A stretch of 36,002 nucleotides of DNA from Desulfurella amilsii (GCF_002119425.1 NZ_MDSU01000016.1:1-36002), one strand, 5' to 3'. Positions 1 through 7,322 are shown, numbered from the stretch's first letter. Numbers and translations: made by a program. The notes: generated by a model from the sequence alone, not told the origin.

Positions 1-117
1 TTCAAGAAAGTCTGATGCTATTTTGTTAATCGTTGTGCTATGTTCCGCAACGAAAACTTTAACTTTCTTTTTTAGCTGTTCGCTAACTGTTATTGTTAAA
101 GTTTCTTTTTTACCCAT
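1..117 (-). CDS. Ribbon-helix-helix (CopG/ParD-like) DNA-binding protein, 5' part only
   Basis: The first 39 codons are present and the rest lies beyond the window edge. The peptide starts MGKKETLTITVSEQLKKKVK, a short basic start followed by a beta strand (TLTITVS) and an amphipathic helix, as in ribbon-helix-helix repressors and antitoxins. The start is fixed by AGGAGG at 125-130, seven bases before the ATG. A perfect palindrome lies between its promoter and its ribosome binding site, which suggests autorepression. A toxin partner or partition role cannot be judged because the 3' part is missing. The family call rests on pattern alone. Confidence 0.6.
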   Translation of the reverse strand, partial: MGKKETLTITVSEQLKKKVKVFVAEHSTTINKIASDFLE

Positions 118-142
118 ACTTGCACCTCCTTTTTAAAATTTA

Positions 143-164
143 GATAGCAGTTTAAACTGCTATC
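143..164. promoter_or_regulatory. 22-bp perfect palindrome, probable operator
   Basis: The 11-base half site GATAGCAGTTT is followed at once by its exact reverse complement. It starts about where transcription from the promoter at 172-199 should begin and ends before the ribosome binding site at 125-130. That is the usual place for an autorepressor site of a ribbon-helix-helix protein. It could also form a hairpin in the leader RNA. Confidence 0.6.
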
Positions 165-171
165 TTACTAT

Positions 172-199
172 ATTATAATCTTAAAATATGAAAAGTCAA
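172..199 (-). promoter_or_regulatory. Sigma70-type promoter for the RHH gene
   Basis: Read on the minus strand, TTGACT (194-199) and TATAAT (172-177) are separated by 16 bases. The expected start is near 165, directly against the palindrome. The same TTGACTTTT -35 core recurs at other promoters in this window. Confidence 0.75.
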
Positions 200-200
200 G

Positions 201-238
201 AAAAAAAAATAACCTGCTATAAAAAACAGGTTATTTTT
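201..238. terminator. Bidirectional terminator hairpin
   Basis: The arms AACCTG (211-216) and CAGGTT (227-232) are bordered on one side by a run of A and on the other by ATTTTTTATT, so the hairpin carries a U-tract on either strand. On the minus strand it follows the stop codon of the exported-protein gene by about 20 bases. Confidence 0.7.
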
Positions 239-254
239 TATTATTTTGTTTTTT

Positions 255-1637
255 TTATTGCTGTTGCAAAATTTGCTTGTCGTTAGCCGAGGGCTGGTAA
301 GCACCGACCGTCATTCCAGAGTATTGAATAGGCTGTGTAGTAGCAAATTGATTTAAAATATATTGATTACCACTACCGGGCTGACCGCCCATGCCTGTAT
401 TGCCCCACCAAAAACAAGCGTTTTGAATAACTGCCCTTGTAACTTCGTTAGAGTTAGCTACCATATCGCCGAGATTGTAGTAATTAATATTATAAAATTG
501 CTGATTGCCTGCGATAAGTTCAACAGTGGAAAGCCCCGCATAAGCCGCACCGCCAGCAATTAAAGCAGTTCCAAGATATTGACCTATACCCGGCATCGCA
601 AACCCTGCTAACATCGTTAACCCGCCCAGTGCTATTCCAACCCAAGTATTCCAGCCACTTTCACTATCCTCATATACCAGCTGGCTTGCGCCGCTGAAAT
701 TGTAGCCCCACTCTCCAAGTCCTTGTTGCACTCTTAAAATGCCTATACCGCCGTCTGTGCTTGAAGCTTTGGCTATGAAACCGTAGTTTGATGTCATTGC
801 TGTTAAGCCCGGAGTGTTGTTGGGGACAATTTGATAAAATACGGGGGTAGTGTCTAGGTAAACTTTTACAGTTACAGTAGTTTTGAAAACCCCGCTGTCT
901 TTTTCTGTTACTGTATGCGTAGTCTGCTGGTCACAAACAATTACGCCGTTCTGCGTATGGTATTCTCTTGCAACTTCTGCTACAATCTGAGTAAAGCCGT
1001 CCCAGCCTGTCTTGTAGGCATTATCAGAACATGGCATACCGCCTGTGTTGTTAGCCGAACAGTAAGCTACTGCGTTGTAGTTGTAATTTGAACCAAAAAC
1101 CTTGCCGTAATTGCTTGCCTGCGTGTTGCTTGATGGAAAAGCATAACTACCCATCTTAAACAATTCTTGCGGTGTGATCAAGTGATACATAGCCACTTGA
1201 TACGGTAAAGCATTTTGGTTTTGAACGGGTGCAGAATACCACTTATAGCCTTGCGCTGGGTTACCCCACTGTCCTGCGCTTTGAACCGTTGAAAGCCATT
1301 TGTTGTAAGCGTTTTGGTTTGGAAAGCGGTGAACCCATATAACAGCAATTTGTCCCTCTTGTGCGTAAGGAGTGTAATGTGCGATGATGATTGGTGTTGT
1401 GTCTGTAAATAAGTAAGTAGTGCGGTAATCAGCCGACACATTCTTGTCAAGCTCTGTCAAGCCGTTGACGACTGAGTAAATCAAATTTGCATTTGCATTC
1501 ATCGCAAAGCTGTTGGTAGGCAAAGTTGAAACACTGCCAGCTTGAGCTTGGTTTACTGCAAAAGGAGTTATGAGAAACAAAAAGGCAAGAATGTAGGCTA
1601 TTAATATCGTTTGAAGTAAATAAAAAATATTTTTCAT
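255..1637 (-). CDS. Large exported protein of unknown function
   Basis: A 460-residue protein that I do not recognise. It begins with a signal peptide or anchor (about 25 hydrophobic residues, then AQAG). A long polar domain follows, and then a Gly/Ala-rich hydrophobic hairpin near residues 335-375 (GLTMLAGFAMPGIGQYL and the segment after it). The C-terminal tail is Gln/Asn-rich. Start choice: the ATG at 1637 lies six bases after GGAGG (1644-1648); a TTG two codons upstream overlaps that site and is unlikely. Its exported nature and its place in a transfer element suggest a cell-envelope role, possibly membrane insertion. No enzymatic motif is visible. Confidence 0.7.
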   Translation of the reverse strand: MKNIFYLLQTILIAYILAFLFLITPFAVNQAQAGSVSTLPTNSFAMNANANLIYSVVNGLTELDKNVSADYRTTYLFTDTTPIIIAHYTPYAQEGQIAVIWVHRFPNQNAYNKWLSTVQSAGQWGNPAQGYKWYSAPVQNQNALPYQVAMYHLITPQELFKMGSYAFPSSNTQASNYGKVFGSNYNYNAVAYCSANNTGGMPCSDNAYKTGWDGFTQIVAEVAREYHTQNGVIVCDQQTTHTVTEKDSGVFKTTVTVKVYLDTTPVFYQIVPNNTPGLTAMTSNYGFIAKASSTDGGIGILRVQQGLGEWGYNFSGASQLVYEDSESGWNTWVGIALGGLTMLAGFAMPGIGQYLGTALIAGGAAYAGLSTVELIAGNQQFYNINYYNLGDMVANSNEVTRAVIQNACFWWGNTGMGGQPGSGNQYILNQFATTQPIQYSGMTVGAYQPSANDKQILQQQ

Positions 1638-1724
1638 TTTCAACCTCCGTTATTACAAAATCATTGGTAAAAAATTATAAACACATAAATAAAAAAAATC
1701 AAGCAAAAAAAATATATATAAATT

Positions 1725-1766
1725 AAAATGGCTTAAAAAGGTAAATTTGCCTTTTTTAGCCATTTT
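1725..1766 (-). terminator. Stem-loop overlapping the stop codon of the 85-residue membrane protein
   Basis: Arms at 1725-1741 and 1750-1766 are complementary except for one position. On the minus strand the hairpin is followed by an A/T-rich stretch with a long run of T. The stop codon of the upstream gene (1756-1758) lies inside the stem. Confidence 0.6.
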
Positions 1767-2013
1767 GAGTTTCCTCTTCCGCTAATTGCCGTTTAAATTC
1801 TATTTTCACTTTCCAGATAAAATAAATAATCAATCCCACTATTGGAATAGCCAAAACAGCAAGCCATTTGATTTTCTGTTTGCCGCTGAGTTCCGTGTTA
1901 TGCAAAACTTCCCTCATAAACTTAACGACATAAAAATTCCCTATAAACAAAAATAAAACAAACAGCAGTAAAGCTGTTAAAGCGATAAGATGACCACTAG
2001 TCAACTGCATCAT
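1756..2013 (-). CDS. Small two-helix membrane protein, PLDc_N-like
   Basis: 85 residues with two hydrophobic helices (about 8-28 and 48-68) and a charged C-terminal tail. The second segment (KWLAVLAIPIVGLIIYFIWKV) has the layout of the short PLDc_N membrane module, where a Pro-containing helix is followed by aromatic and basic residues. The start codon overlaps the stop of the upstream RuvC-like gene as ATGA, so translation is probably coupled. A terminator hairpin spans its end. Function unknown. Confidence 0.65.
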   Translation of the reverse strand: MMQLTSGHLIALTALLLFVLFLFIGNFYVVKFMREVLHNTELSGKQKIKWLAVLAIPIVGLIIYFIWKVKIEFKRQLAEEETQNG

Positions 2014-2624
2014 GCCACACTTCTCCTAAGTGTTGTTTTTGAAAATACCACTTCGTGCTTTATTCTTGGCTGTTTTAATTTTTTAATAAAACCCTTGTTA
2101 ATCAGAAACTGCGAATACACTGCGATACAAACAGCATCAGCCATATCATTGTCAAGTATGTGCTTGCCGATGACTGAACTTGCAAAATCCGTTGAAATTC
2201 GCTTTGTTTCCTTTCGTGAAAGAAGATTGTTGCATTCATTATTGCGTAAATCCCTGTAATTATTGCAGGCAAGACTAAATCGCTTTAAAATGGTAGTTTG
2301 CCATTTGTATGGCTTGATGCCTGAAAAAACCATATCTCTATCAGCACAGAATTGATAAATTGCACCAGTAATTTCTGCAATCCGTATATTGCCATCTTGG
2401 TTGCTTTTATTTTCATCTTCGTTTTGCGATGGAGAATGAAAACCGTATTGAGTTTCCACAAATATTCCATTAATATCGTGTTCTTTAACCAAATTTTCTA
2501 AAATTTTTCCTTTAACCAAGCCATACAAATTTGTCTTAATTTTGCCGACTGTTAAAACCTCATTTTCATTAAATACGGCATAAGCTATTGCCCTTGTTGA
2601 CGGATCAATTGATAAATAATTCAT
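2010..2624 (-). CDS. RuvC-like RNase H-fold nuclease
   Basis: 204 residues with the expected spacing of RuvC/RNase H acidic residues: Asp in LSIDPSTRAIAYAVF close to the N-terminus, Glu in GIFVETQYG near residue 60, and a C-terminal DNDMADAVCIAVY helix. These are the metal-binding carboxylates of Holliday junction resolvases of the RuvC superfamily. The start is the ATG at 2624 after AGGAGG (2631-2636); an upstream TTG would include the ribosome binding site. A second, divergent member of the same fold is encoded at 8126-8632. Likely roles are resolving plasmid multimers or recombination intermediates, but the substrate is not shown. Confidence 0.75.
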   Translation of the reverse strand: MNYLSIDPSTRAIAYAVFNENEVLTVGKIKTNLYGLVKGKILENLVKEHDINGIFVETQYGFHSPSQNEDENKSNQDGNIRIAEITGAIYQFCADRDMVFSGIKPYKWQTTILKRFSLACNNYRDLRNNECNNLLSRKETKRISTDFASSVIGKHILDNDMADAVCIAVYSQFLINKGFIKKLKQPRIKHEVVFSKTTLRRSVA

Positions 2625-2651
2625 AAAGCACCTCCTCAAAACAAAATTTTA

Positions 2652-2674
2652 CAGACCTGACTATTGCAGGTCTG
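2652..2674 (-). promoter_or_regulatory. Leader hairpin or operator before the RuvC-like gene
   Basis: Perfect 8-bp arms CAGACCTG (2652-2659) and CAGGTCTG (2667-2674) enclose seven bases. The element sits between the predicted promoter and the ribosome binding site, the same arrangement as at 143-164. There is no U-tract, so an operator or a translational control hairpin is more likely than a terminator. Confidence 0.5.
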
Positions 2675-2683
2675 CACATTTAA

Positions 2684-2712
2684 AAAATATAGACTAAATT
2701 TTAAAAAGTCAA
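2684..2712 (-). promoter_or_regulatory. Probable promoter for the RuvC-like gene
   Basis: On the minus strand TTGACT (2707-2712) is followed after 17 bases by TATTTT (2684-2689). A TATATT two bases upstream gives a shorter 15-base spacer. Confidence 0.5.
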
Positions 2713-2900
2713 ATAATTTTTTAAAAAAGCGTTTAAAATTAATAATTTTTTAGTAAAATGCTTTTTCTAAAAGTATTTATTGCAGATAAAGACAAATATA
2801 AAAAACATATTAATATACTTGATTTTTTTGTTAAAACATACAACAAATCTCTTATCCAAGCCAAAGCGTTATTTTAAGTGATTAAGTTATATAATTTAGA

Positions 2901-2927
2901 AATATTATTTTAACAACCAAATCAAAC
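2901..2927 (+). repeat. A+T-rich direct repeat, copy 1 (other copy 3862-3888)
   Basis: Shares the core AACCAAATCAA and its flanks with 3862-3888, 23 of 27 positions identical by eye. A shorter relative (TTTTAACAACTAAATTG) lies at 4115-4131, at the end of rep. Likely part of the origin architecture. Confidence 0.5.
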
Positions 2928-3031
2928 TAACAAACCGCTTACAACGAAAATGCGTAGATGGTAATTTAAGATTTTACTGTTTTAATAAGGTTTATATTTT
3001 TTAAAAAATGCCTCAATGTAAAATTATACCA

Positions 3032-3098
3032 CATACCACTCTAAATCATCTCTACGGTATGTTTAAATAGCCTCTACGGGCATTTTAAAAGTGGTATG
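3032..3098. repeat. Inverted repeat with internal direct repeat
   Basis: Arms CATACCACT (3032-3040) and AGTGGTATG (3090-3098) are perfectly complementary. Between them CTCTACGG occurs twice, 22 bases apart. No promoter or gene is attached. It may be a protein-binding site or a folded element of the origin or transfer region. Confidence 0.5.
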
Positions 3099-3149
3099 AG
3101 ATAGCAAATTTAGATGGCTTTGCAATCACATAAAAATTTAAAGTCTATG

Positions 3150-3270
3150 AAACCGCAAAACAAGCGGATCGCAAAGCGTGCTACTGTTTGCGGTTGACAT
3201 GCGTGTGGTAGCGGGCAGTCAACAGCCAGCCAGCAACCGCAGGGCAGGCAAAAAGGGGGGAAAGGGGGGT
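3150..3270. other. GC-rich structured island with two G6 tracts
   Basis: A local island of high G+C in A+T-rich sequence. It holds nested inverted repeats: CCGC/GCGG at 3153-3167, GCTAC/GTAGC at 3180-3184 and 3208-3212, TTGAC/GTCAA at 3194-3198 and 3218-3222, and GCGGTTG/CAACCGC at 3190-3196 and 3234-3240. It ends with GGGGGGAAAGGGGGG (3255-3269). A terminator-like hairpin follows at 3298-3345. It could be oriT, a primosome assembly site or a structured small RNA. The sequence does not decide between these. Confidence 0.45.
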
Positions 3271-3297
3271 TTCTTAAAAAAGTGTTGAGTGAGACTT

Positions 3298-3371
3298 TTT
3301 GTGTCCGGCAAAAAAAAATAAAAAAAATTGCCGTTTAGGCACAAATTTTTTTTTATTTTTTTTTGTGTATC
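3298..3371 (+). terminator. Hairpin with long T-tract in the origin region
   Basis: Outer arms TTTGTG (3298-3303) and CACAAA (3340-3345), inner arms CGGCAA (3306-3311) and TTGCCG (3328-3333), then an almost uninterrupted T stretch. This is a good intrinsic terminator for a rightward transcript, which could be an RNA from the GC-rich island. Confidence 0.55.
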
Positions 3372-3425
3372 TATAGTATTTCTATAGTATTATTACTAAA
3401 AGTAAATACTATAGAAATACTATAG
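3371..3425. repeat. Perfect 21-bp inverted repeat built from four CTATAGTATT units
   Basis: The arms 3371-3391 and 3405-3425 are exact reverse complements with a 13-base spacer. Each arm is CTATAGTATT twice with one extra T between, so the element holds four copies of a CTATAG-containing unit. This suggests a binding site for a dimeric or tetrameric DNA-binding protein, or a cruciform in the origin. Confidence 0.65.
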
Positions 3426-3524
3426 GGGCGAAAAAGTGCGGAATAGGCTTTTCGGGGGTATGGTTTTTTATATGGTTTTGCTTGTTGTGATAAAGAAAAG
3501 TGGTAAAAAAAGTGGCAGTTTACA

Positions 3525-3587
3525 ATACCAAATAGCATGTCCGCTGATACCAAATAGCATGTCCGCTGATACCAAATAGCATGTCCG
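3525..3587 (+). repeat. Iteron cluster 1 (three copies)
   Basis: Three perfect copies of ATACCAAATAGCATGTCCG start at 3525, 3547 and 3569, a period of 22 bases (two helical turns) with the linker CTG. These are classic initiator-binding iterons, lying 3' of the Rep gene. Confidence 0.88.
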
Positions 3588-3671
3588 TTTTTGATACCGT
3601 TATTCCATATTTTTTTACTATTGTTAAATTCTATGTTTTGCTTGTTATAATAATATAATTTATATTTTACA

Positions 3672-3756
3672 ATACCAAATAGCATGTCCGCTGATACCAA
3701 ATAGCATGTCCGCTGATACCAAATAGCATGTCCGCTGATACCAAATAGCATGTCCG
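3672..3756 (+). repeat. Iteron cluster 2 (four copies)
   Basis: Four perfect copies of the same 19-bp iteron start at 3672, 3694, 3716 and 3738, again with 22-base periodicity. An A+T-rich spacer of about 84 bases separates this cluster from cluster 1. Highly A+T-rich DNA follows on the right and is a natural unwinding region. Confidence 0.88.
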
Positions 3757-3861
3757 CTGATAAAATTAAAAATAAAAATGTTGATTTTGTAGGAAAAACT
3801 AATGTGTATACAGAATAACGCTATTACAAGATAATGTTGTTATAATAAGTAAAAAACATTA

Positions 3862-3888
3862 AATATTGTTTTAATAACCAAATCAAGC
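3862..3888 (+). repeat. A+T-rich direct repeat, copy 2 (other copy 2901-2927)
   Basis: Second copy of the dispersed A+T-rich motif with core AACCAAATCAA, located between iteron cluster 2 and the single iteron. An AGCGTTATT motif adjoins or closely neighbours both copies (near 2865 and 3887). Confidence 0.5.
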
Positions 3889-3969
3889 GTTATTCTAAAA
3901 CAATAAAAGCCTTAAAATTTAATTATGTTGTTAAAACAATAAAATCTAAATAGTAAGTAATAAAGTTAT

Positions 3970-3988
3970 ATACCAAATAGCATGTCCG
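3970..3988 (+). repeat. Isolated eighth iteron
   Basis: One perfect copy of the 19-bp iteron, 213 bases right of cluster 2 and 135 bases from the rep stop codon. Single iterons apart from the array are often used for control or handcuffing in iteron plasmids. Here that is inference. Confidence 0.8.
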
Positions 3989-4051
3989 TTTGCGTCATTT
4001 TTAGATAAATTAAAAATAAAAATGTTGATTTAATAAGGTAAAAGCTTGTTT

Positions 4052-4088
4052 AAAAAGAATAACGGTATTTAAAAGAAAATACCGTTAT
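4052..4088 (-). terminator. Hairpin 3' of rep, possible terminator or Rep-related inverted repeat
   Basis: Perfect 12-bp arms ATAACGGTATTT (4059-4070) and AAATACCGTTAT (4077-4088) with a 6-base loop. On the minus strand a T5 run follows, so it can terminate the rep operon. The half site ATACCGTTATTC also occurs at 3594-3605, which hints at a protein-binding role. Confidence 0.5.
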
Positions 4089-4122
4089 GATAAATAAAAA
4101 ACTAAAAAGCCACTTTTAACAA

Positions 4123-5118
4123 CTAAATTGATTTTTCCTCGTTAATGCAAAGAATTACCGAGTTTTTATACTGAGATTGTTCTGGGTTGTAAGAAAGCAT
4201 TGTTTGCCCGTCAGTAGTCTTTTTTAAATTAATACCGAATTCGTTTAACTTGGGATTATCTTGCAAAATGCTTGCCAAAATACGCCTTTTATGCCTTTGT
4301 GTTAAAACGCTAAATCGTTTTAATCTGTAAACTTCGGATTCTTCTTTTTTATAATCGGCTATCCTGTTGAGTAATTTCCAAATCTCCTCCTTAAAAGCCT
4401 TATTTTGTGTGATGCAGTATTTTATTATTTTTTCTGTGTAAGGGTTATCTATGTTGTTATGAATATATTCTAAAACATTGCGATGGATTTTGACTGTGTT
4501 AAACACTTTTGTGGCATTAATAAATTCTCCATCAAATTTTACAACAAGCGTATTGATTTTTCTTCGGTTTGTTTTTTGGTTATATTCGCTGTCAATATAA
4601 GCTTTATCTAAAAGATGGAAAATTACTCTTTTTTCCTCAATCCAACCATCTTCATCACCACTGTCGTTTTTGTATTTGTTTACATCAACCACAGTTGCCA
4701 TAATTTCTTTTAGAAGCCTGATAATTAATTGGTCGCTTGTATCAGAGTTAATACCTGCCAATTGTTTAAGCTTATACATGTTGTCAACCACAAGAGTGTT
4801 TTCGTCGGTAAATTCGCCAAGCTCTAATATTGATTCAAATAATCTTTGATGTGTAATTGTGTTTTCCAATCTTGAAGCTTTCACGATGTAAACAATATTG
4901 TTTTTTCCGTTGATTTTAATCCCAAGATTTTCAAGATATTTCGGTTTGTCTTTCCGCTGTTTAACAGGGTCAAAAAAAATCCCGCTACGTAAAACCATTA
5001 GAAAGTCATTCATTCTAATAGTTTTATCGTTTGTGCTAATTCCAAGTTTAGGTTTAACCACTTTGCCTTTTGTTTTTTTAGTTCCGCTGTTGTCAGATGA
5101 ATCTTTTTTCTTGCTCAT
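4123..5118 (-). CDS. Iteron-type plasmid replication initiator (winged-helix Rep, TrfA/Rep_3-like)
   Basis: 331 residues. The N-terminal 25 residues are Lys/Ser-rich and probably disordered. The segment from about residue 40 (LRSGIFFDPVKQRKDKP, then short strands and a helix ending FESILELGEFTD) resembles the start of the first winged-helix domain in TrfA-like and Rep_3-like initiators. Another alpha/beta domain rich in basic residues follows. The stronger evidence is context: the gene ends 134 bases from an iteron and next to seven more, and it follows a primase-helicase gene. Start: ATG at 5118, with the stop of the upstream gene merging into its ribosome binding site (TAGGAGG). The protein should bind the iterons and open the origin. 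Confidence 0.8.
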   Translation of the reverse strand: MSKKKDSSDNSGTKKTKGKVVKPKLGISTNDKTIRMNDFLMVLRSGIFFDPVKQRKDKPKYLENLGIKINGKNNIVYIVKASRLENTITHQRLFESILELGEFTDENTLVVDNMYKLKQLAGINSDTSDQLIIRLLKEIMATVVDVNKYKNDSGDEDGWIEEKRVIFHLLDKAYIDSEYNQKTNRRKINTLVVKFDGEFINATKVFNTVKIHRNVLEYIHNNIDNPYTEKIIKYCITQNKAFKEEIWKLLNRIADYKKEESEVYRLKRFSVLTQRHKRRILASILQDNPKLNEFGINLKKTTDGQTMLSYNPEQSQYKNSVILCINEEKSI

Positions 5119-5126
5119 AAAACCTC

Positions 5127-7295
5127 CTATATATCTGTATCAAAACCTTGTATTTCTTTGTTAATTTTTTTACTTTGGTATGATGGTTTTTTAGGCTGAT
5201 TATTAGGGTTGTTAGATTTATTTATTTGTGTTGTTTTTTGCACTGTTTTTGGTCTATCTACCACTTCTGTTTCTTCGGGCAACGCTTGCACTTTTCTTAT
5301 GTTCCTGCCCCAAATAATCGGTTCACCGTTGTTGTTTGTTGCTTGTTCCAGCTCGTAATAATATTTTTCAATATCGTTTATCGGCAAAAGATTGCTTTTT
5401 GCAACTTTCATCTGGTTTTTAAAAATCAGCAATACCTGTCTGACTTTGTTTGTTAAGCTTGCACTGCCGAGTATTTTGTCTGCATTAACTCCAAAGATAT
5501 TTTCTGCGTTGACTGTGTCTTTTGCCATATGGGCTAGATAAATAACACTTCTTTCGCCCGTTAATTTTCTAATCTCATCTAAAACTGCCTGTATCAAATG
5601 CGATTTTTGGATTTCCACTCTGTTTGTTGACGATAGACTGTCTATTAAGATTAAATCAGGATTAAAAACACTCACATAGCTTTTTGTTATTTCAAAATCT
5701 TTTGTAGTAATCACTTTTGAAAATTCTTGTTCGGTAAAAGTCGTGTGGTTTGTAATGATTGAAATTCTATCTTTTAGCAATTTCTGTAAAAAATCAAACT
5801 TTTTACCTGTGAGTTCTGCAAAATAGTCGTTAAGTAAACTGTTGATTTTACCAGCGATTTCTTCTCTGTCTTCTTCTGCGCTGATTATCATCGCTTTTCT
5901 AATTTGCTGGACTGGTATATCGCAATATTGAATGCCTAAAAGCAAGTGCAAAATCCATTGCAAAGTGAGTGTAGTTTTTCCACTACCTCCAAGACCAGCA
6001 AAAATGTTTATTTTGTTTTTTGCAATTAAACCATTTATTAGCCACTCTCTATTAGGCTTGTTTGGGTAATTTGCAAGATTTACAGGTATGCTGTCGTTGT
6101 CTATGTTTTTACCTAACGCTTGTATAATCAGGTTAAAGCCCTCTTTTACGGCTTTGTCTAATATGTGTTGAGTTTGTTCTTGTTCTTTTTGTTCTAATCT
6201 GAATTTCAAAATCGGTAGCATTTCTTTGATTGAAAAAATCCTGCTGTTTTTGTAGATAAAATCTGCGTCGGGAAAATCATTTTGTGCTAAACAATCATCT
6301 ATGTCTTTTGTATTTTCTTCAAGATAAATAAAATCCTCTAAAAATTCTGTGTGTTTTGTCACAAATTCCATTAATGCTTTTATGCCTGCTTCGTCGTTGT
6401 CTAAGGCAAAAATGATGCTGTAATTTGTATTTTTTAAGTGGTTTAAAAGATTAAGATTTTTTTCAAGATTTTGAGCGCTTCCAATGCTGATTGACCTGTA
6501 ATTTTTGAGTGTTATCTCGTTTGGATTTTTGTCGTATTTTTTAGCCAAAAAGCTAATCGTATTAAACTCGCCTTCTGTTACAAAAATCGTTAATTTCGGC
6601 ATATTAGAAAACAAATGCAAACCGAAAGCATTAATGGTCTGTTTTTCGGTTTTTAGGATTGAAAATTGCTTGTTGTTTCTTTCCTGTGAAAAATCAATAT
6701 CGCTGACTTTTCCATCAAATTCGTCGGTAGAAAAAATATATCTAATTTTTATCTGTTCTATATAGCCATTTTTGTTAGTGTAGAAAAACAAAAGCGGGAC
6801 TGTTTTGTCTTTTACATTCATCAAGTTTTTAAATTTGTCTATAATTTTCTGTTTTTCTTTCGGTTCTTCTGTGGTAATGAGTTCAGCTAACTTGCCGACA
6901 TTAAAGTCATTATCTATTGTGCCTACAAGGACATTGTTTTTAATGAGACTTTTGTAATCGGGATTTCTAAACTCCAAGTAAGTATTTGCGATTTTAGCAT
7001 TTAGGCATTTGTTATTTATAAGCGTGTCAACACACAGATTAGCAAATTGAGTGAAAAATCTTATTTCATAGTCAATATTTCCTTGATTAAGCAAACTTTC
7101 GCCGTTACCGCTGAAACCGCAGGCAAAGCATTTAAAAAAAGCTCCATTGCCTTTGTCTGCTAAAACCAAGTTTTGCTTGCGTGTGTCATTGTGTTCGGGA
7201 CAAAAACCAAACAGCTGGTTGCCTTTCTGTTGCCAGTGGAAATTGTGATTCGGATATATTGTTTCTAAAACTTTCTTTAATTCGTCTGTTTTCAT
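5127..7295 (-). CDS. Primase-helicase fusion (CHC2 zinc finger, Toprim, RecA-like ATPase)
   Basis: 722 residues in three parts. Residues about 30-62 form a DnaG-type zinc finger (CPEH then CFAC). Residues about 235-320 form a Toprim domain: conserved Glu in FVTEGEFNTISFLAKK and the Asp pair in FALDNDEAGIKAL. From about residue 425 a RecA-fold ATPase has Walker A GLGGSGKTT and Walker B LILIDSLSS, followed by YLAHMAKDT, as in RepA/AAA_25 plasmid helicases. The C-terminal 50 residues are basic and Asn/Lys/Gln-rich. It should prime and unwind DNA at the plasmid origin or on transferred single strands. The ATG at 7295 follows AGGGGG. Rep is encoded nine bases downstream in the same operon. Confidence 0.88.
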   Translation of the reverse strand: MKTDELKKVLETIYPNHNFHWQQKGNQLFGFCPEHNDTRKQNLVLADKGNGAFFKCFACGFSGNGESLLNQGNIDYEIRFFTQFANLCVDTLINNKCLNAKIANTYLEFRNPDYKSLIKNNVLVGTIDNDFNVGKLAELITTEEPKEKQKIIDKFKNLMNVKDKTVPLLFFYTNKNGYIEQIKIRYIFSTDEFDGKVSDIDFSQERNNKQFSILKTEKQTINAFGLHLFSNMPKLTIFVTEGEFNTISFLAKKYDKNPNEITLKNYRSISIGSAQNLEKNLNLLNHLKNTNYSIIFALDNDEAGIKALMEFVTKHTEFLEDFIYLEENTKDIDDCLAQNDFPDADFIYKNSRIFSIKEMLPILKFRLEQKEQEQTQHILDKAVKEGFNLIIQALGKNIDNDSIPVNLANYPNKPNREWLINGLIAKNKINIFAGLGGSGKTTLTLQWILHLLLGIQYCDIPVQQIRKAMIISAEEDREEIAGKINSLLNDYFAELTGKKFDFLQKLLKDRISIITNHTTFTEQEFSKVITTKDFEITKSYVSVFNPDLILIDSLSSTNRVEIQKSHLIQAVLDEIRKLTGERSVIYLAHMAKDTVNAENIFGVNADKILGSASLTNKVRQVLLIFKNQMKVAKSNLLPINDIEKYYYELEQATNNNGEPIIWGRNIRKVQALPEETEVVDRPKTVQKTTQINKSNNPNNQPKKPSYQSKKINKEIQGFDTDI

Positions 7296-7322
7296 ATAAC
7301 CCCCTTATAAGACAAATTTGTC

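Larger units (their letters stand above)
2713..4122. other. Gene-free replication origin region
   Basis: About 1.4 kb without a credible gene, lying just downstream of the Rep initiator. It contains eight iterons, several long inverted repeats, a GC-rich structured island and a hairpin with a T-tract (each listed separately). The flanking sequence is extremely A+T-rich. Two related A+T-rich segments, 2901-2927 and 3862-3888, match at 23 of 27 positions and bracket the iterons, which suggests a duplicated unwinding element or an origin boundary. A possible weak DnaA-box-like TTATCCAAG occurs near 2852. Confidence 0.7.

Noticed and set aside
3371-3751. Leftward open frame of 126 codons through the iterons, with repeated MLFGISGHAIWYQRTCYLVS-like peptides
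   Set aside because: It is simply the translation of the iterons; there is no ribosome binding site and the repeats are explained as Rep-binding sites.
3525-3756. Regular repeats considered as a CRISPR array
   Set aside because: The 19-bp units are separated by only three constant bases, so there are no unique spacers, and no cas adaptation genes are present.
4898-5164. Rightward 88-codon hydrophobic frame opposite rep
   Set aside because: It is antisense to the well-supported rep gene; the hydrophobicity comes from the complement of Lys-rich codons.
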